A stretch of 64,000 nucleotides of DNA from Stenotrophomonas sp. SAU14A_NAIMI4_8 (GCF_003086695.1 NZ_CP025999.1:1591680-1655679); one strand, 5' to 3'. Positions 35,814 through 45,863 are shown, numbered from the stretch's first letter. Numbers and translations are program-made. The notes: generated by a model from the letters alone, not told the origin.

Positions 35814-36236
35814 ATGCGCATCGGCAACGACCGATCCCAGGATGAGCCGCACATCGACCTGGTGCCGCTGATCGACGTCATCCTGGTGCTGATCATCTTC
35901 TTCGTGGTCACCACCACCTTCGATGCGCGCTCGACCCTGCAGGTGCAGCTGCCGACGGCCAGCGACCAGCAGAACCCCGAACCGCCGCGTTCGCTTAGCG
36001 TGCTGATCAACGCCGAAGGCCGTTACTTCATCAACGACCAGGAAGTGCTGCGCAGCGACGTTGAATCGGTCAAGCAGACCATCGCCGCCGTTGCCGGCAG
36101 CGACCGCCAGCAGACCGTGCTGCTGCGCGCCGACGCGCGCACTCCCTACCAGGCCGTGGTCACCGCGCAGGATGCGCTGGGCCAGCTCGGCTTCCGCCGT
36201 ATCGCAATCGCAACAGCGCCAGAGGTGCGTCCATGA
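35814..36236 (+). CDS. exbD: ExbD/TolR family protein
   Basis: This 140-aa protein has one N-terminal membrane helix with the essential aspartate (PLID21VILVLIIFF) and a periplasmic ExbD/TolR domain. It lies 3 bases after exbB and overlaps msbA by 4 bases (ATGA). The exbBD-msbA-lpxK order is typical of Xanthomonadaceae. Confidence 0.92.
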   Translation: MRIGNDRSQDEPHIDLVPLIDVILVLIIFFVVTTTFDARSTLQVQLPTASDQQNPEPPRSLSVLINAEGRYFINDQEVLRSDVESVKQTIAAVAGSDRQQTVLLRADARTPYQAVVTAQDALGQLGFRRIAIATAPEVRP

Positions 36237-37981
36237 GTTCCAAACACGCGCCAGTGTGGCCGATCTACAAACGCCTGCTCGGCTATACCCGGGCTTACTG
36301 GGTGTTCATGGTGGCCGCCGTCATCGCCATGGTGGTCGAGGCCCTGGCCGGGTACCACTTCACCAAGCTGATGGAGCCGCTGGTCAACGAGGGCTTTGTC
36401 GACCCGCAGCCGCGCGCTGCCGTCGTGCTGCCGCTGACCATCCTTGGTCTGTTCCTGATGCGCAGCCTGGCGACCTGGGTCAGCGATTACACGCTGGCCA
36501 AGACTGGCCGCAGCGTGGTCCGTGACCTGCGTGAGCAGGTGCTGGACAAGTACCTGCACCTGCCGTCCTCGCACTTCGATAGCGAAGCCACGCCGGTGAT
36601 GGTCAGCCGCCTGAACTTCGACACCGAGCAGGTCACCCAGGCCAGCGCCGATGCGTTGAAGACCATGGTGGCCGACACCCTGACCATCATCGCCATGCTG
36701 GTGGTGATGCTGCAGATGAGCGTGAAGGTGACCCTGGCGATGCTGCTGGTGGTGCCGCTGATCGGCGCCATCGTGTCCTACGTCGGCAAGCGCTACCGGC
36801 GCATCAGCCGCGGCATCCAGGACGGCATGGGCACCATGGCGCAGACCGCCGAGCAGTCCCTGGCCGCGCAGCAGGAAGTGAAGGTGCACGGCACCCAGCA
36901 GCACGAGATCAGCCGCTACTCGCGCCTGGCCAACCGCATGCTGGCGCTGAACATGAAGGTGGAAGTGACCCGTGCGGCCGCCTCCAGCGTGGTCCAGTTC
37001 CTGGCCGCGCTGGCGTTGGCGGTGATCGTCTGGGTGTCCACCCGCGAGGCCCTGGCCGGCAAGCTCAACGCGGGTCAGTTCATGGGCCTGATGACCTCGA
37101 TGATGGCCATCATTCCTTCGCTGCGCAGGTTGACCAGCGTGCAGACGTCGATCTCGCGCGGCGTGGCCGCCGCCGAACGCCTGTTCGGCATCATCGACAT
37201 GCCGGTGGAGCGTGATACCGGCACCACCCGTGTGCAGCGCGTGCGTGGCGAACTGTCGTTCGACCACGTGATGCTGCGCTACCGCGAAGACAGCGGCATC
37301 GCCCTGGACGACATCAGCTTCGTGGCCAGGCCGGGGACGGTGACCGCCATCGTCGGCCGGTCCGGCAGCGGCAAGACCAGCCTGATCCGGCTGGTGCCGC
37401 GCTTCTACGAGCCCAGCGGCGGCGTCATCGCGCTCGATGGGGTACCGCTGGACGAGTACCCGCTGTCCGACCTGCGCCGGCAGGTGGCCATGGTCGGGCA
37501 GAAGGTCATGCTGTTCGATGACACCATCGCCGCCAACATCGCCTATGGCATGGATGCGACCGACGAACAGATCCGGGCCGCGGCCGAAGCGGCCAATGCC
37601 TGGGAGTTCATCGCGCGCATGCCGCAACAGCTGCAGACGCCGGTGGGCGAGAACGGCGCGCTGCTGTCCGGCGGCCAGCGCCAGCGCCTGGCGATTGCCC
37701 GCGCGATCCTGCGTGATGCCCCCATCCTGATCCTGGATGAGGCGACCGCGGCGCTGGACAACGAATCCGAACGCCTAGTGCAGGATGCGCTGCAGCGCCT
37801 GATGCCCGAGCGCACCACGCTGGTGATCGCGCACCGCCTGTCCACCATCGAACACGCCGACCAGGTGCTGGTGATGGATCACGGCCGTATCGTCGAACGC
37901 GGCACCCACCAGGAACTGCTGGCCATGGGCGGGTTGTACCAGCACCTGCACAGCATGCAGTTCCGCGACAGGCAGGACTGA
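36233..37981 (+). CDS. msbA: lipid A export ABC transporter MsbA
   Basis: This 582-aa half-transporter flips lipid A-core across the inner membrane. The N-terminal six-helix domain spans about residues 15-310. The nucleotide-binding domain has Walker [10 protein letters not shown], signature [17 protein letters not shown], Walker [14 protein letters not shown] and the H-loop [12 protein letters not shown]. It overlaps exbD upstream; its last base is the first of lpxK. Confidence 0.96.
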   Translation: MSSKHAPVWPIYKRLLGYTRAYWVFMVAAVIAMVVEALAGYHFTKLMEPLVNEGFVDPQPRAAVVLPLTILGLFLMRSLATWVSDYTLAKTGRSVVRDLREQVLDKYLHLPSSHFDSEATPVMVSRLNFDTEQVTQASADALKTMVADTLTIIAMLVVMLQMSVKVTLAMLLVVPLIGAIVSYVGKRYRRISRGIQDGMGTMAQTAEQSLAAQQEVKVHGTQQHEISRYSRLANRMLALNMKVEVTRAAASSVVQFLAALALAVIVWVSTREALAGKLNAGQFMGLMTSMMAIIPSLRRLTSVQTSISRGVAAAERLFGIIDMPVERDTGTTRVQRVRGELSFDHVMLRYREDSGIALDDISFVARPGTVTAIVGRSGSGKTSLIRLVPRFYEPSGGVIALDGVPLDEYPLSDLRRQVAMVGQKVMLFDDTIAANIAYGMDATDEQIRAAAEAANAWEFIARMPQQLQTPVGENGALLSGGQRQRLAIARAILRDAPILILDEATAALDNESERLVQDALQRLMPERTTLVIAHRLSTIEHADQVLVMDHGRIVERGTHQELLAMGGLYQHLHSMQFRDRQD

Positions 37982-39000
37982 TGGCTGCAAAGGGCACCCA
38001 GACCCCCGCGTACTGGTATGACGGCAGCCCGGTACCGTGGCCGATGCGCCTGCTGGCACCGGTCTACGCCGGCATTGCCGGCCTGCGCCGGCAGCTGTAC
38101 CGCCGTGGCTGGCGCAAGCGCCATGCGCTGCCGGTGCCGGTCATCGTGGTCGGCAACATCACCGCGGGCGGCACCGGCAAGACGCCGCTGACGATCGAAC
38201 TGGTCAACCGCCTGCGCGAGGCCGGCTGGAAGCCGGGCGTGGCCAGCCGTGGCTATGGCCGCGACGACGCCGGCACCGCGCGCTGGGTGGACGCTGATAC
38301 GTCCACCGCACTGGGCGGTGACGAACCGGTGCTGATCGCCTGGAAAACCGGCGTTCCCGTGCGCGTGGACAGCGACCGCGTGGCCGCGGGCGAGGCGCTG
38401 GTGGACGCCGGCTGCAACGTGATCGTCTGTGACGACGGCCTGCAGCATTACCGGTTGGCACGTGACATCGAGATCGAAGTCGTGGACGCACAGCGCCGCT
38501 ATGGCAACGGCCGGATGATCCCGGCCGGGCCGTTGCGCGAGCCGATCAGCCGCGCCGAGCACTGCGATTTCCGCGTGGTCAACCTGGGCCAGGCCGATGC
38601 GGCCGCGGCCGCGCAGGCCTGTGGGTTCGGCCAGTGGCCGATGGCCCTGCAGATCGACAGCGCGCAGCCGCTGCCGGGCGGGCGCAGCCGACCGCTGTCC
38701 TCGTTTGCCGGGCAGCGCGTGCATGCGGTGGCCGGCATCGCGCACCCGCAGCGCTTCTTCGACATGCTGCGCGCGCGCGGCATCGGCGTGGTGCCGCACG
38801 CGTTCGCCGACCACCAGGTGTACCAGCCGCAGGACCTGTCCTTCGGCAGCCAGTTGCCGGTGCTGATGACCGAAAAAGACGCGGTGAAGTGCCGTGCCTT
38901 CGGCAACGACTGGCACTTTGCGGTGCCGCTGCGTGCCGATCTGCCTGCCGCGTTCTGGGTGGCCCTGACCGACCGCCTGGACAAGCTGCGCCCGAACTGA
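37981..39000 (+). CDS. lpxK: tetraacyldisaccharide 4'-kinase
   Basis: LpxK phosphorylates the lipid A precursor at the inner membrane. It is 339 aa. A P-loop [14 protein letters not shown] and the family blocks [49 protein letters not shown] and [11 protein letters not shown] are present. It starts within the msbA stop (TGATG). Confidence 0.96.
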   Translation: MAAKGTQTPAYWYDGSPVPWPMRLLAPVYAGIAGLRRQLYRRGWRKRHALPVPVIVVGNITAGGTGKTPLTIELVNRLREAGWKPGVASRGYGRDDAGTARWVDADTSTALGGDEPVLIAWKTGVPVRVDSDRVAAGEALVDAGCNVIVCDDGLQHYRLARDIEIEVVDAQRRYGNGRMIPAGPLREPISRAEHCDFRVVNLGQADAAAAAQACGFGQWPMALQIDSAQPLPGGRSRPLSSFAGQRVHAVAGIAHPQRFFDMLRARGIGVVPHAFADHQVYQPQDLSFGSQLPVLMTEKDAVKCRAFGNDWHFAVPLRADLPAAFWVALTDRLDKLRPN

Positions 39001-39075
39001 GCGGTCGCCGGGCGCTTGCATCTGCGCGTTGCCGGCCGCATTCCTGCTGTATCGCGCCTGCCGAGTACCGCCTGC

Positions 39076-39849
39076 ATGAATGATTTCGTCGTCGCCATTC
39101 CCGCCCGCTATGCCGCTTCGCGGCTGCCCGGCAAGCCGCTGCGGCTGCTCGGCGGCGAACCGCTGGTGCTGCACGTGGCGCACCGTGCGCTGCAGGCCGG
39201 TGCGCGCGAGGTCTGGGTCGCCACCGATGACACCCGCATCGCCGACGCGCTTGCCGGGCTGGGTGAGGTGAAGGTGGCGATGACCGCCAGCAGCCATGCC
39301 TCCGGTACCGACCGCCTGGCCGAGTGCGCGCGCATTGCCGGCTGGGCCGATGACACGGTCGTGGTCAACCTGCAGGGCGACGAACCGTTTGCGCCAGCCG
39401 CGGGCATCCGCGCGGTGGCCCAGGCGCTGGTCGAAGGTGATGCGCCGATGTCGACCCTGGCCACCGCCGTGGAAGACGCCCATACCCTGTTCGATCCGAA
39501 CGTGGTGAAGCTGGTGCGCAACGTGCGTAACGAGGCGATGTACTTCAGCCGCGCGCCGATCGCCTGGCACCGCGACGGCTTCGCACGCAGCCGCGAGGTG
39601 CTGCCGGACGGCCATCGCTGGCTGCGCCACATCGGGATCTATGGTTACCGCGCCGGCTTCCTGCAGCAGTTCGCGGCGATGCCGCCGGGCCAGCTGGAGC
39701 AGGTGGAAGCGCTGGAGCAGCTGCGTGTGCTGGAGGCCGGCCATGCGATCAGCGTGGCGATCTCGCCCGAAGCGTTCCCGCCGGGCATCGATACGCCTGA
39801 AGACCTGGAACGCGCCGAGGCACGCCTGCAGGCCATGGGCGGCCGATGA
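39076..39849 (+). CDS. kdsB: 3-deoxy-manno-octulosonate cytidylyltransferase
   Basis: KdsB activates Kdo as CMP-Kdo for lipopolysaccharide. It is 257 aa from the ATG at 39076 ([22 protein letters not shown]); the longer upstream frame lacks homology. [33 protein letters not shown] and [13 protein letters not shown] are family blocks. It overlaps the phosphatase gene by 4 bases. Confidence 0.96.
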   Translation: MNDFVVAIPARYAASRLPGKPLRLLGGEPLVLHVAHRALQAGAREVWVATDDTRIADALAGLGEVKVAMTASSHASGTDRLAECARIAGWADDTVVVNLQGDEPFAPAAGIRAVAQALVEGDAPMSTLATAVEDAHTLFDPNVVKLVRNVRNEAMYFSRAPIAWHRDGFARSREVLPDGHRWLRHIGIYGYRAGFLQQFAAMPPGQLEQVEALEQLRVLEAGHAISVAISPEAFPPGIDTPEDLERAEARLQAMGGR

Positions 39850-40331
39850 AGCTGCTGCTGGTCTGCCTGGGCAACATCTGCCGCTCTCCGATGGCCGAAG
39901 GGGCGCTGCGCGCGCGCCTGCAGGCCTCGCCCCTGGCGGGGAGGGTGCAGGTGGATTCGGCCGGCACCGGTGACTGGCATGTCGGCGAGCCGCCGGATCG
40001 GCGTGCGATCGCCTGCGCGGCACGCCATGGCGTGGACATCAGCGGCCTGCGCGCACGCCAGCTGCAGGCCGCCGATTTCGACCGCTTCGATTGGGTGTTG
40101 TGCGCCGATGGGGCCAATCTGCGCGATGCCGGGCGCCTGACGGATGCACCGGGCAGGGACCGGCTGGCGCTGTACCTGCCGTGGGCGGGGCTGCGCGGTG
40201 GCGCCATTCCCGACCCCTACACCGGCGGCCAGGATCACTTCGAGCAGGTCTGGACAATGGTCGATGACGCGGCGAAATCTGTCGTGGCACGACTGTTGCA
40301 TGACGCCGACTCCGGCATAATCGAGCCATGA
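39846..40331 (+). CDS. low-molecular-weight protein tyrosine phosphatase
   Basis: This 161-aa phosphatase has the signature V-C7-LGNIC-R13-S near the N-terminus and the general-acid motif IPDPYTGG near the C-terminus. Family members often act on tyrosine kinases of polysaccharide export (Wzb-type), but no wzc or capsule cluster is nearby. It overlaps kdsB and the NHL gene by 4 bases each. Confidence 0.93.
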   Translation: MKLLLVCLGNICRSPMAEGALRARLQASPLAGRVQVDSAGTGDWHVGEPPDRRAIACAARHGVDISGLRARQLQAADFDRFDWVLCADGANLRDAGRLTDAPGRDRLALYLPWAGLRGGAIPDPYTGGQDHFEQVWTMVDDAAKSVVARLLHDADSGIIEP

Positions 40332-41740
40332 ACGTCCAGCCCGTCCCGGACCTGCCGGAATTCGCTACGTGGCTCAATGCCGCGCCCTGCACCCTGACTG
40401 AGCTGCGGGGCCGGCCGGTCGCGTTGCTGTTCGTCAACGCCGCCTCGGCGTGGAGCGCGCAGCGCCTGGCCGAGTTCGGCCAGTGGCTGTCGCGCAATCC
40501 CGGCAAGCTGCAGCCGCTGGTGCTGCAGGTGCCGCGCTTCGATTTCGAGCGTGAAGCGCCTGCCGCGTTGAAGCTGCTGCGCCGGCAGGGGCTGGTGATG
40601 CCGGCCCTGCTGGATGCCGACTGGGACGGCTGGCGCCGCTTCGGCGTAACGGCGTGGCCGACCCTGGTGTTGCTGGACGCGCAGGGGCGCGAGCAGCAAC
40701 GGCTGGTGGGCATGGGCGCACCGGGCGAGCTGGAGCGGGCGCTCAATGCGCTGTGCGAAGGCGCGCCGGCCGCGCCGCCGCGCGGTGGCAGCGAACTGCA
40801 GCCCGAGCCACGGCACCCGCTGCGCTTCCCGCTGGGGTTGGCAGTCAGCCAGGAACGGCTGTACATCGCCGACAGCGGCCACCACCGCATCCTCGAATGC
40901 AGCCATGGTGGGCGCGTGCTGCGCCAGTTCGGCCTGGGCACCGCCGATTTCATGGACGGCAACCTGGCTGAGGCGGCCTTCCACCGCCCGCAGGGCCTGG
41001 CCCTGGAGCGCGAATCACTCTACGTGGCCGACACCGGCAACCACGCCGTGCGCCGCATCAACCTGATGACCGGCCAGGTCGACACCGTGTGTGGCAACGG
41101 TCGCCCCGGTGCCCCGGTGGAGGGCCCGGTGGCGCAGGCCCGCCAGGTGTCACTGGACCACCCGGTCGGGCTGGCCATCGCCGACAACCAGCTGCACATC
41201 GCCATGGCCGGCGACAACCGCCTGTGGAGCTTCCATCTGGGCCTGCGCAGCCTGCAGTGGCGCGCCGGCAGCGGTGCCATCGACGAGCGCGATGGCAGCG
41301 GCCACCTGGCGGCCTTTGCCCAGCCCACGGCGGTGGCGGTGGTGCAGCAGGTGCTGTACGTGGCCGACGCGCTGGGCTCGTCGATCCGTGCGCTGCAGCT
41401 GCGCGGCGACCTGGTGCAGACCCTGATCGGGCAGGGCGCCTGGCGCTTCGGCGATGACGATGGCCCGCGCGCGCAGGCCAGCCTGCAGTTCCCGCAGGCG
41501 ATTGCGCTCAGCCCCGATGCGCCCCTGCTGTGGATCGCCGATACCGGCAACGGCCGCCTGCGCACGCTGCGCCTGGGCGGCGGCGAACTGGTGACCCAGC
41601 CGCTGCCACGTCGCCTGCAGGGCCCGGCCGGGCTTGCGGTGGGTGCTGGCGCAGTGTGGATTGCCGAAACCGACGGCCACGCCGTGCTGCGCTTCGATCC
41701 CGACAGCGGCGTGCTGAGCGAAGTGCCGATCAGCGAATGA
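40328..41740 (+). CDS. thioredoxin-like / NHL-repeat protein (NHLRC2-like)
   Basis: This 470-aa protein has an N-terminal thioredoxin-like domain (about 15-145) and an NHL beta-propeller (about 165-465; YIADSGHHRILEC, YVADTGNHAVRRIN, WIADTGNGRLRTL). The order is that of NHLRC2. The CxxC redox site is absent: the position reads NAASAW42SAQ45RL. No signal peptide was found, so it is probably cytoplasmic. The function is unknown. It lies between the phosphatase and uvrC with 4-base overlaps on both sides. Confidence 0.87.
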   Translation: MNVQPVPDLPEFATWLNAAPCTLTELRGRPVALLFVNAASAWSAQRLAEFGQWLSRNPGKLQPLVLQVPRFDFEREAPAALKLLRRQGLVMPALLDADWDGWRRFGVTAWPTLVLLDAQGREQQRLVGMGAPGELERALNALCEGAPAAPPRGGSELQPEPRHPLRFPLGLAVSQERLYIADSGHHRILECSHGGRVLRQFGLGTADFMDGNLAEAAFHRPQGLALERESLYVADTGNHAVRRINLMTGQVDTVCGNGRPGAPVEGPVAQARQVSLDHPVGLAIADNQLHIAMAGDNRLWSFHLGLRSLQWRAGSGAIDERDGSGHLAAFAQPTAVAVVQQVLYVADALGSSIRALQLRGDLVQTLIGQGAWRFGDDDGPRAQASLQFPQAIALSPDAPLLWIADTGNGRLRTLRLGGGELVTQPLPRRLQGPAGLAVGAGAVWIAETDGHAVLRFDPDSGVLSEVPISE

Positions 41741-43581
41741 GTTCCGCGTCTGCCCCGGCCTTCGACGGCAAGGCCTTCGCGGGCCAGTTGAGTACTGCGC
41801 CCGGCGTCTACCGCATGTACGCCGCCGACGACACGCTGCTGTACGTGGGCAAGGCGCGCGCGCTGCGCAACCGCGTCGGCAGCTACTTCAACGGCAGCCC
41901 GAAGAATGCGCGCATCATGTCGATGCTGTCGCAGATCGCGCGCATGGACGTGACGGTCACGCGGTCGGAAGCCGAAGCGCTGCTGCTGGAAAACCAGCTG
42001 ATCAAATCGCTGTCGCCGCGCTACAACGTGTCCCTGCGCGACGACAAGACGTACCCGCACGTGCTGCTGACCCGCGAAGACTGGCCGCGCATCGCCCTGC
42101 ATCGCGGCCCGCGCGCCATTCCCGGGCGCTACTTCGGTCCGTACCCGGGCGTCACCGCGGTGCGCGAAACGCTGAACCTGATGCACAAGCTGTTCAAGCT
42201 GCGCAGCTGCGAAGACAGCGTGTTCCGTAACCGCTCGCGGCCCTGCCTGCAGTACCAGATCGGTCGCTGCAGCGCGCCGTGCGTGGACCTGGTGCCGGCC
42301 AACGAATACGCCGAATCCGTGCGTCGCGCCGCGCTGTTCCTGGAAGGCAAAAGCGACGAGCTGACCCGCGAACTGGGCGAGCAGATGCAGCAGGCCAGCG
42401 AGGCGCTGGAGTTCGAGCAGGCCGCGCGCCTGCGCGATCTGATCGCCTCGCTGCGCAGCATGCAGACGCGCCAGTACGTGGACGGCCGCGCTGCCGACCT
42501 GGACGTGCTGGCCGTGGCCATGCAGGGCTCTCAGGCCTGCGTGCTGCTGCTGGCGTTCCGTGATGGCCGCAACCTGGGCACGCGCCCGTTCTTCCCGCGC
42601 ACCAACGGCGAAGAGAGCCCGGAAGAAGTGCTGGCGGCCTTCGTGTCGCAGTACTACATCGAGTTCGAACCGCCGCGCGAGATCCTGCTCGACCGCGAGA
42701 TTCCCGATGCCGATCTGCTGGTGGCGGCGCTGTCGGCCTCGGCCGAGCGCAAGGTGCAGTTGAAGTGGAACGTGCGCGGCGAGCGCGCCGGCTATGTGGA
42801 GCTGGCCAGCCGCAATGCGCAGCTGACCCTGGCCACCGAGCTCAACAGCCGCAATGCGCAGCATGCGCGCAGCGATGCCCTGCGCGAAATGCTGGGCCTG
42901 GCCGAACCGGTCAAGCGGGTTGAGTGCTTCGATATCAGCCACACCATGGGCGAGGCGACCGTGGCCTCGTGCGTGGTGTTCGATGCGGCCGGCCCGGTGC
43001 GCGCGCAGTACCGTCGCTTCAACATCAGCGGCATCGAACCGGGCGATGACTACGCCGCCATGCACCAGGCCATCGACCGCCGTTTCCGCCGCGCGGTGGA
43101 AGAGCAGGGGGTACTGCCGGATGTGCTGCTGATCGATGGTGGTGCCGGCCAGCTGGCGCAGGCACAGGCCGCGCTGGCCGACCTGGGCGTGGAAGGGGTG
43201 CTGCTGGTGGGCGTGGCCAAAGGCGTGGAGCGCCGCGCCGGCCACGAAGCACTGGTGATGCCCGACGGCCGCGAACTGCGCCCCGGTGCCGCCAATCCCG
43301 CCCTGCAGTTCATCCAACAGGTGCGCGACGAGGCGCACCGGTTCGCCATCACCGGTCACCGTGGGCGGCGGCAGAAGGCACGCATGACCAGCAAGCTGGA
43401 AGACATTCCCGGCATCGGCCCCCGCCGACGCGCCAGCCTGCTCAAGCATTTCGGCGGGCTGGTCGGGCTGAAAGCCGCCGGTGAAGCGGAAATCGCCAAG
43501 GTGGAAGGCATCAATGACGCCCTCGCGGCGCGCATCTACGCTAACCTGCACGGGTTGGCCACGCCGGACGCGGCCGAATAG
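41737..43581 (+). CDS. uvrC: excinuclease ABC subunit C
   Basis: UvrC makes both incisions in nucleotide excision repair. It is 614 aa from the ATG at 41737, overlapping the NHL stop. GIY-YIG domain (PGVYRMYAADDTLLYVGKA), UVR domain (about 200-235), endonuclease domain with ECFDISHTMGEATVASCVVF and LLIDGGAGQLAQA, and a C-terminal helix-hairpin-helix (LEDIPGIGPRRRASLLKHFGG) are in order. Confidence 0.97.
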   Translation: MSSASAPAFDGKAFAGQLSTAPGVYRMYAADDTLLYVGKARALRNRVGSYFNGSPKNARIMSMLSQIARMDVTVTRSEAEALLLENQLIKSLSPRYNVSLRDDKTYPHVLLTREDWPRIALHRGPRAIPGRYFGPYPGVTAVRETLNLMHKLFKLRSCEDSVFRNRSRPCLQYQIGRCSAPCVDLVPANEYAESVRRAALFLEGKSDELTRELGEQMQQASEALEFEQAARLRDLIASLRSMQTRQYVDGRAADLDVLAVAMQGSQACVLLLAFRDGRNLGTRPFFPRTNGEESPEEVLAAFVSQYYIEFEPPREILLDREIPDADLLVAALSASAERKVQLKWNVRGERAGYVELASRNAQLTLATELNSRNAQHARSDALREMLGLAEPVKRVECFDISHTMGEATVASCVVFDAAGPVRAQYRRFNISGIEPGDDYAAMHQAIDRRFRRAVEEQGVLPDVLLIDGGAGQLAQAQAALADLGVEGVLLVGVAKGVERRAGHEALVMPDGRELRPGAANPALQFIQQVRDEAHRFAITGHRGRRQKARMTSKLEDIPGIGPRRRASLLKHFGGLVGLKAAGEAEIAKVEGINDALAARIYANLHGLATPDAAE

Positions 43582-43598
43582 AGAGAGAAGCAAGCCGC

Positions 43599-44225
43599 AT
43601 GAAGTTGACCCTGCCCACCTGGCTGACGTTGTTGCGGATCGTGATGATCCCGGTGCTGGTGCTGGTGTTCTACCTGCCCTACACCTGGACCAACTTCGCG
43701 TCCGCGGCGATCTTCGGCCTGGCCGCGATCACCGACTGGCTGGACGGCTGGATCGCGCGCCGTTATGGCCTGGAATCGGCGTTCGGCGCCTTCCTCGATC
43801 CGGTGGCGGACAAGCTGATGGTGGCCGTGGCGCTGTTCCTGATCGTGCAGGGCCACCCCACGCCGTGGATGGCGTTCTGGGCGGCGGTGATCGTCGGCCG
43901 TGAGATCGCGGTGTCGGCACTGCGCGAGTGGATGGCCGAACTGGGGCAGCGCGCCAAAGTGCGGGTGGCGATGATCGGCAAGGTCAAGACCACCGCGCAG
44001 ATGGTTGCGCTGCTGTGCCTGCTGTACTCGGTGGCGCCGAACGTGCCGGTGGACGACATCTGGATGGGGCCGCCGGTGTTCCATATCGGTGACTGGACCC
44101 TGGCCATCGCCGCCGTGCTGACCCTGTGGTCGGGCCTGCAGTACCTGCACGCCGCATGGCCCAGCCTGCGCGAAGACGAACGCGCCGCACGCGAGCGCTC
44201 CCGGCAGAAGAAGCTGGGCAACTGA
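43599..44225 (+). CDS. pgsA: CDP-diacylglycerol-glycerol-3-phosphate 3-phosphatidyltransferase
   Basis: PgsA makes phosphatidylglycerol phosphate in the inner membrane. It is 208 aa with several hydrophobic helices and the CDP-alcohol phosphotransferase motif DGWIAR...G...D...D (LDGWIARRYGLESAFGAFLD then PVADK). It follows uvrC by 17 bases; the uvrC-pgsA pairing is conserved in many gammaproteobacteria. tRNA-Gly genes follow, as also seen in E. coli. Confidence 0.95.
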   Translation: MKLTLPTWLTLLRIVMIPVLVLVFYLPYTWTNFASAAIFGLAAITDWLDGWIARRYGLESAFGAFLDPVADKLMVAVALFLIVQGHPTPWMAFWAAVIVGREIAVSALREWMAELGQRAKVRVAMIGKVKTTAQMVALLCLLYSVAPNVPVDDIWMGPPVFHIGDWTLAIAAVLTLWSGLQYLHAAWPSLREDERAARERSRQKKLGN

Positions 44226-44230
44226 GCCCC

Positions 44231-44269
44231 GGGGTCGGATCCCTTTCCGCAGGAAAGGGCTCTGACCCC
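44231..44269. repeat. imperfect REP palindrome after pgsA
   Basis: GGGGTCGGATCCCTTTCC-GCA-GGAAAGGGCTCTGACCCC, two mismatches between arms. It is related to the perfect palindrome at 7723-7762 and may terminate pgsA transcription. Confidence 0.8.
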
Positions 44270-44280
44270 ACGGTCGCAGC

Positions 44281-44438
44281 CATCCACGCATGGCGTGGAT
44301 CTACTGACCCCAAACGTGCCTCCATCCACGCATGGCGTGGATCTACTGACCCCAGGCGTGCCGCCATCCACGCATGGGGTGGATCTACTGACCCCAGGCG
44401 TGCCGCCATCCACGCATGGCGTGGATCTACTGGCCAAT
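44281..44438. repeat. tandem 42-bp REP array
   Basis: Four units begin at 44281, 44323, 44365 and 44407, exactly 42 bases apart; the last is cut short. Each holds an inverted SMAG-type element (ATCCACGCATGGCGTGGAT then CTAC) and, in the first three, CTGACCCC. Unit 3 has GGGG for GGCG in the stem. A GTAG element in the opposite orientation follows at 44454-44476. This array with its neighbours fills the 333-base gap between pgsA and the first tRNA-Gly; there is no gene. Confidence 0.9.
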
Positions 44439-44518
44439 GCATCGCGCACCGTAGTAGATCCACGCCGTGCGTGGATACGCGATGCCGAATCCCGCTGAAA
44501 TCCACCCGAAAAAATCGC

Positions 44519-44546
44519 TTGACGCCATTCACAGAACCGGTAGAAT
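44519..44546 (+). promoter_or_regulatory. promoter of tRNA-Gly copy 1
   Basis: TTGACG (44519-44524), 16-base spacer, TAGAAT (44541-44546), 12 bases before the tRNA. Confidence 0.8.
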
Positions 44547-44558
44547 TTCGCCTCCCAA

Positions 44559-44634
<76 letters not shown>

Positions 44635-44646
44635 GATTCAAGAAAG

Positions 44647-44672
44647 ACGCTCCCGACAGGGGGCGTTTTTCG
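44647..44672 (+). terminator. terminator after tRNA-Gly copy 1
   Basis: Stem ACGCTCCC / GGGGGCGT with GACA loop and following Ts. Confidence 0.8.
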
Positions 44673-44719
44673 TATGCGACAGCGCTGCCGATGTTTGCGT
44701 GCCAGATGCAGAAAAACGC

Positions 44720-44747
44720 TTGACGTCCTGCGCAGAACCAGTATTAT
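44720..44747 (+). promoter_or_regulatory. promoter of tRNA-Gly copy 2
   Basis: TTGACG (44720-44725), 16-base spacer, TATTAT (44742-44747), 12 bases before the tRNA, the same layout as copy 1. Confidence 0.8.
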
Positions 44748-44759
44748 TTCGCCTCCCAA

Positions 44760-44835
<76 letters not shown>

Positions 44836-44838
44836 GAT

Positions 44839-45345
44839 TCAAGAAGAACGCTCCCGCACGGGGGCGTTTTTCGTTTGTGCCCGGCGTCTGCCAACGGCCC
44901 TGCACAGCGTGACCACGCAGATGCCCAGCAGCGCCAGCAGCAACGCCAGATCCAGCACCAGCAACCACAGCAGGTGCGCGCCTTGTACCGGTGGTTGATG
45001 CATGGCGCCGGCCGCCCACAACAGCGACCACGCCAGCACCGGCAGCAGCGCGATCGGCAACCGCCACCACAGGCCACGAAACGCCCAAGGTCGGGCGATC
45101 ACGACAAGCAGCGCCAATACGCCCGCGCCGGACAGCGCGAGCCAGGCAACCGACGCGGCGGGATAGGGCAGGGTGGCACCGTCTTCCAGGTGTCGCAGCT
45201 GCCAGTAGTCGGGCGTGTAGCCGGCCGAGATCAGCAGGGCCAGCAGGACCAGCCAGAGCAGGCTGGCCAGCAGTGTGGTGAGCAGGACGGGGCGAGTGAA
45301 CATGTGCGCGTGAAGACTGTTGACGGCGTGAAGGAATTTGGACAC
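44839..45345 (-). CDS. predicted four-helix membrane protein, unknown
   Basis: This 168-aa protein has four hydrophobic helices (VLLTTLLASLLWLVLLALL; VAWLALSGAGVLALLVVIA; LPIALLPVLAWSLLWAAG; LLWLLVLDLALLLALLGICVV) and a basic tail. I chose GTG at 45345 because GGAG lies 7 bases upstream; an ATG at 45303 without a clear Shine-Dalgarno is the alternative. No family recognised. The gene is antisense between tRNA-Gly copies 2 and 3. Its last codons lie in the copy 2 terminator and its 5' end overlaps the copy 3 promoter. Confidence 0.6.
   Translation of the reverse strand: MSKFLHAVNSLHAHMFTRPVLLTTLLASLLWLVLLALLISAGYTPDYWQLRHLEDGATLPYPAASVAWLALSGAGVLALLVVIARPWAFRGLWWRLPIALLPVLAWSLLWAAGAMHQPPVQGAHLLWLLVLDLALLLALLGICVVTLCRAVGRRRAQTKNAPVRERSS
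44848..44871 (+). terminator. terminator after tRNA-Gly copy 2
   Basis: Stem ACGCTCCC / GGGGGCGT with GCAC loop and T4. It lies inside the 3' end of the antisense membrane-protein gene. Confidence 0.8.
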
Positions 45346-45348
45346 AAT
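45320..45348 (+). promoter_or_regulatory. promoter of tRNA-Gly copy 3
   Basis: TTGACG (45320-45325), 17-base spacer, CACAAT (45343-45348). Confidence 0.55.
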
Positions 45349-45380
45349 AGCGCTCCTTCGACACAGGTCGAACGGAATCT

Positions 45381-45456
<76 letters not shown>

Positions 45457-45465
45457 GATTCGATG

Positions 45466-45491
45466 AGGCCCCCACAAGGGGCCTTGTTTTT
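45466..45491 (+). terminator. terminator after tRNA-Gly copy 3
   Basis: Stem AGGCCCC / GGGGCCT with CACAA loop, then TGTTTTT. Confidence 0.75.
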
Positions 45492-45611
45492 CTCCCACCC
45501 TGGCAGGGCGGGGCACGTTGGGCCGCAAGGCTTTTCGCGCAGTCAGAAAAGTGAAAACAAGCGTCAAATCGCTGGTGTGGTTCCCGGTCTTCCGGTATCA
45601 TCACGGCTTAC

Positions 45612-45687
<76 letters not shown>

Positions 45688-45752
45688 TGTTCCGACAGAG
45701 CCCCATCACGGGGTTTTGTCATATCAGGGCCACCCCCTGGTAGCGGTACGTT

Positions 45753-45826
45753 GGCCTCATGGCAGAGTGGCTATGCACCGGATTGCAAATCCGTTTACAG
45801 CGGTTCGATTCCGCTTGAGGCCTCCA
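45753..45826 (+). tRNA. tRNA-Cys (GCA)
   Basis: 74 nt; acceptor GGCCTCA / TGAGGCC, anticodon loop TTGCAAA (anticodon GCA), T-arm CGGTTCGATTCCG, encoded CCA. Confidence 0.97.
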
Positions 45827-45830
45827 GATG

Positions 45831-45863
45831 AAAAGCCCTGACTCCGGTCCGGGCTTTTTTTTT
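45831..45863 (+). terminator. terminator after tRNA-Cys
   Basis: Stem AAAAGCCC / GGGCTTTT followed by a run of Ts (9 in total). Confidence 0.85.

Noticed and set aside
39846..41740. Capsule-type Wzb/Wzc phosphoregulation locus
   Set aside because: The phosphatase matches, but no tyrosine kinase or polysaccharide export genes are adjacent.
44281..44438. CRISPR-like array
   Set aside because: Regular 42-base period, but there are no unique spacers; the whole unit repeats and each contains a REP palindrome. No cas genes.
44295..44498. Small protein with repeated DPRHAWM- or STHGVDLL-like peptides
   Set aside because: These frames are translations of the tandem REP array, not a gene.
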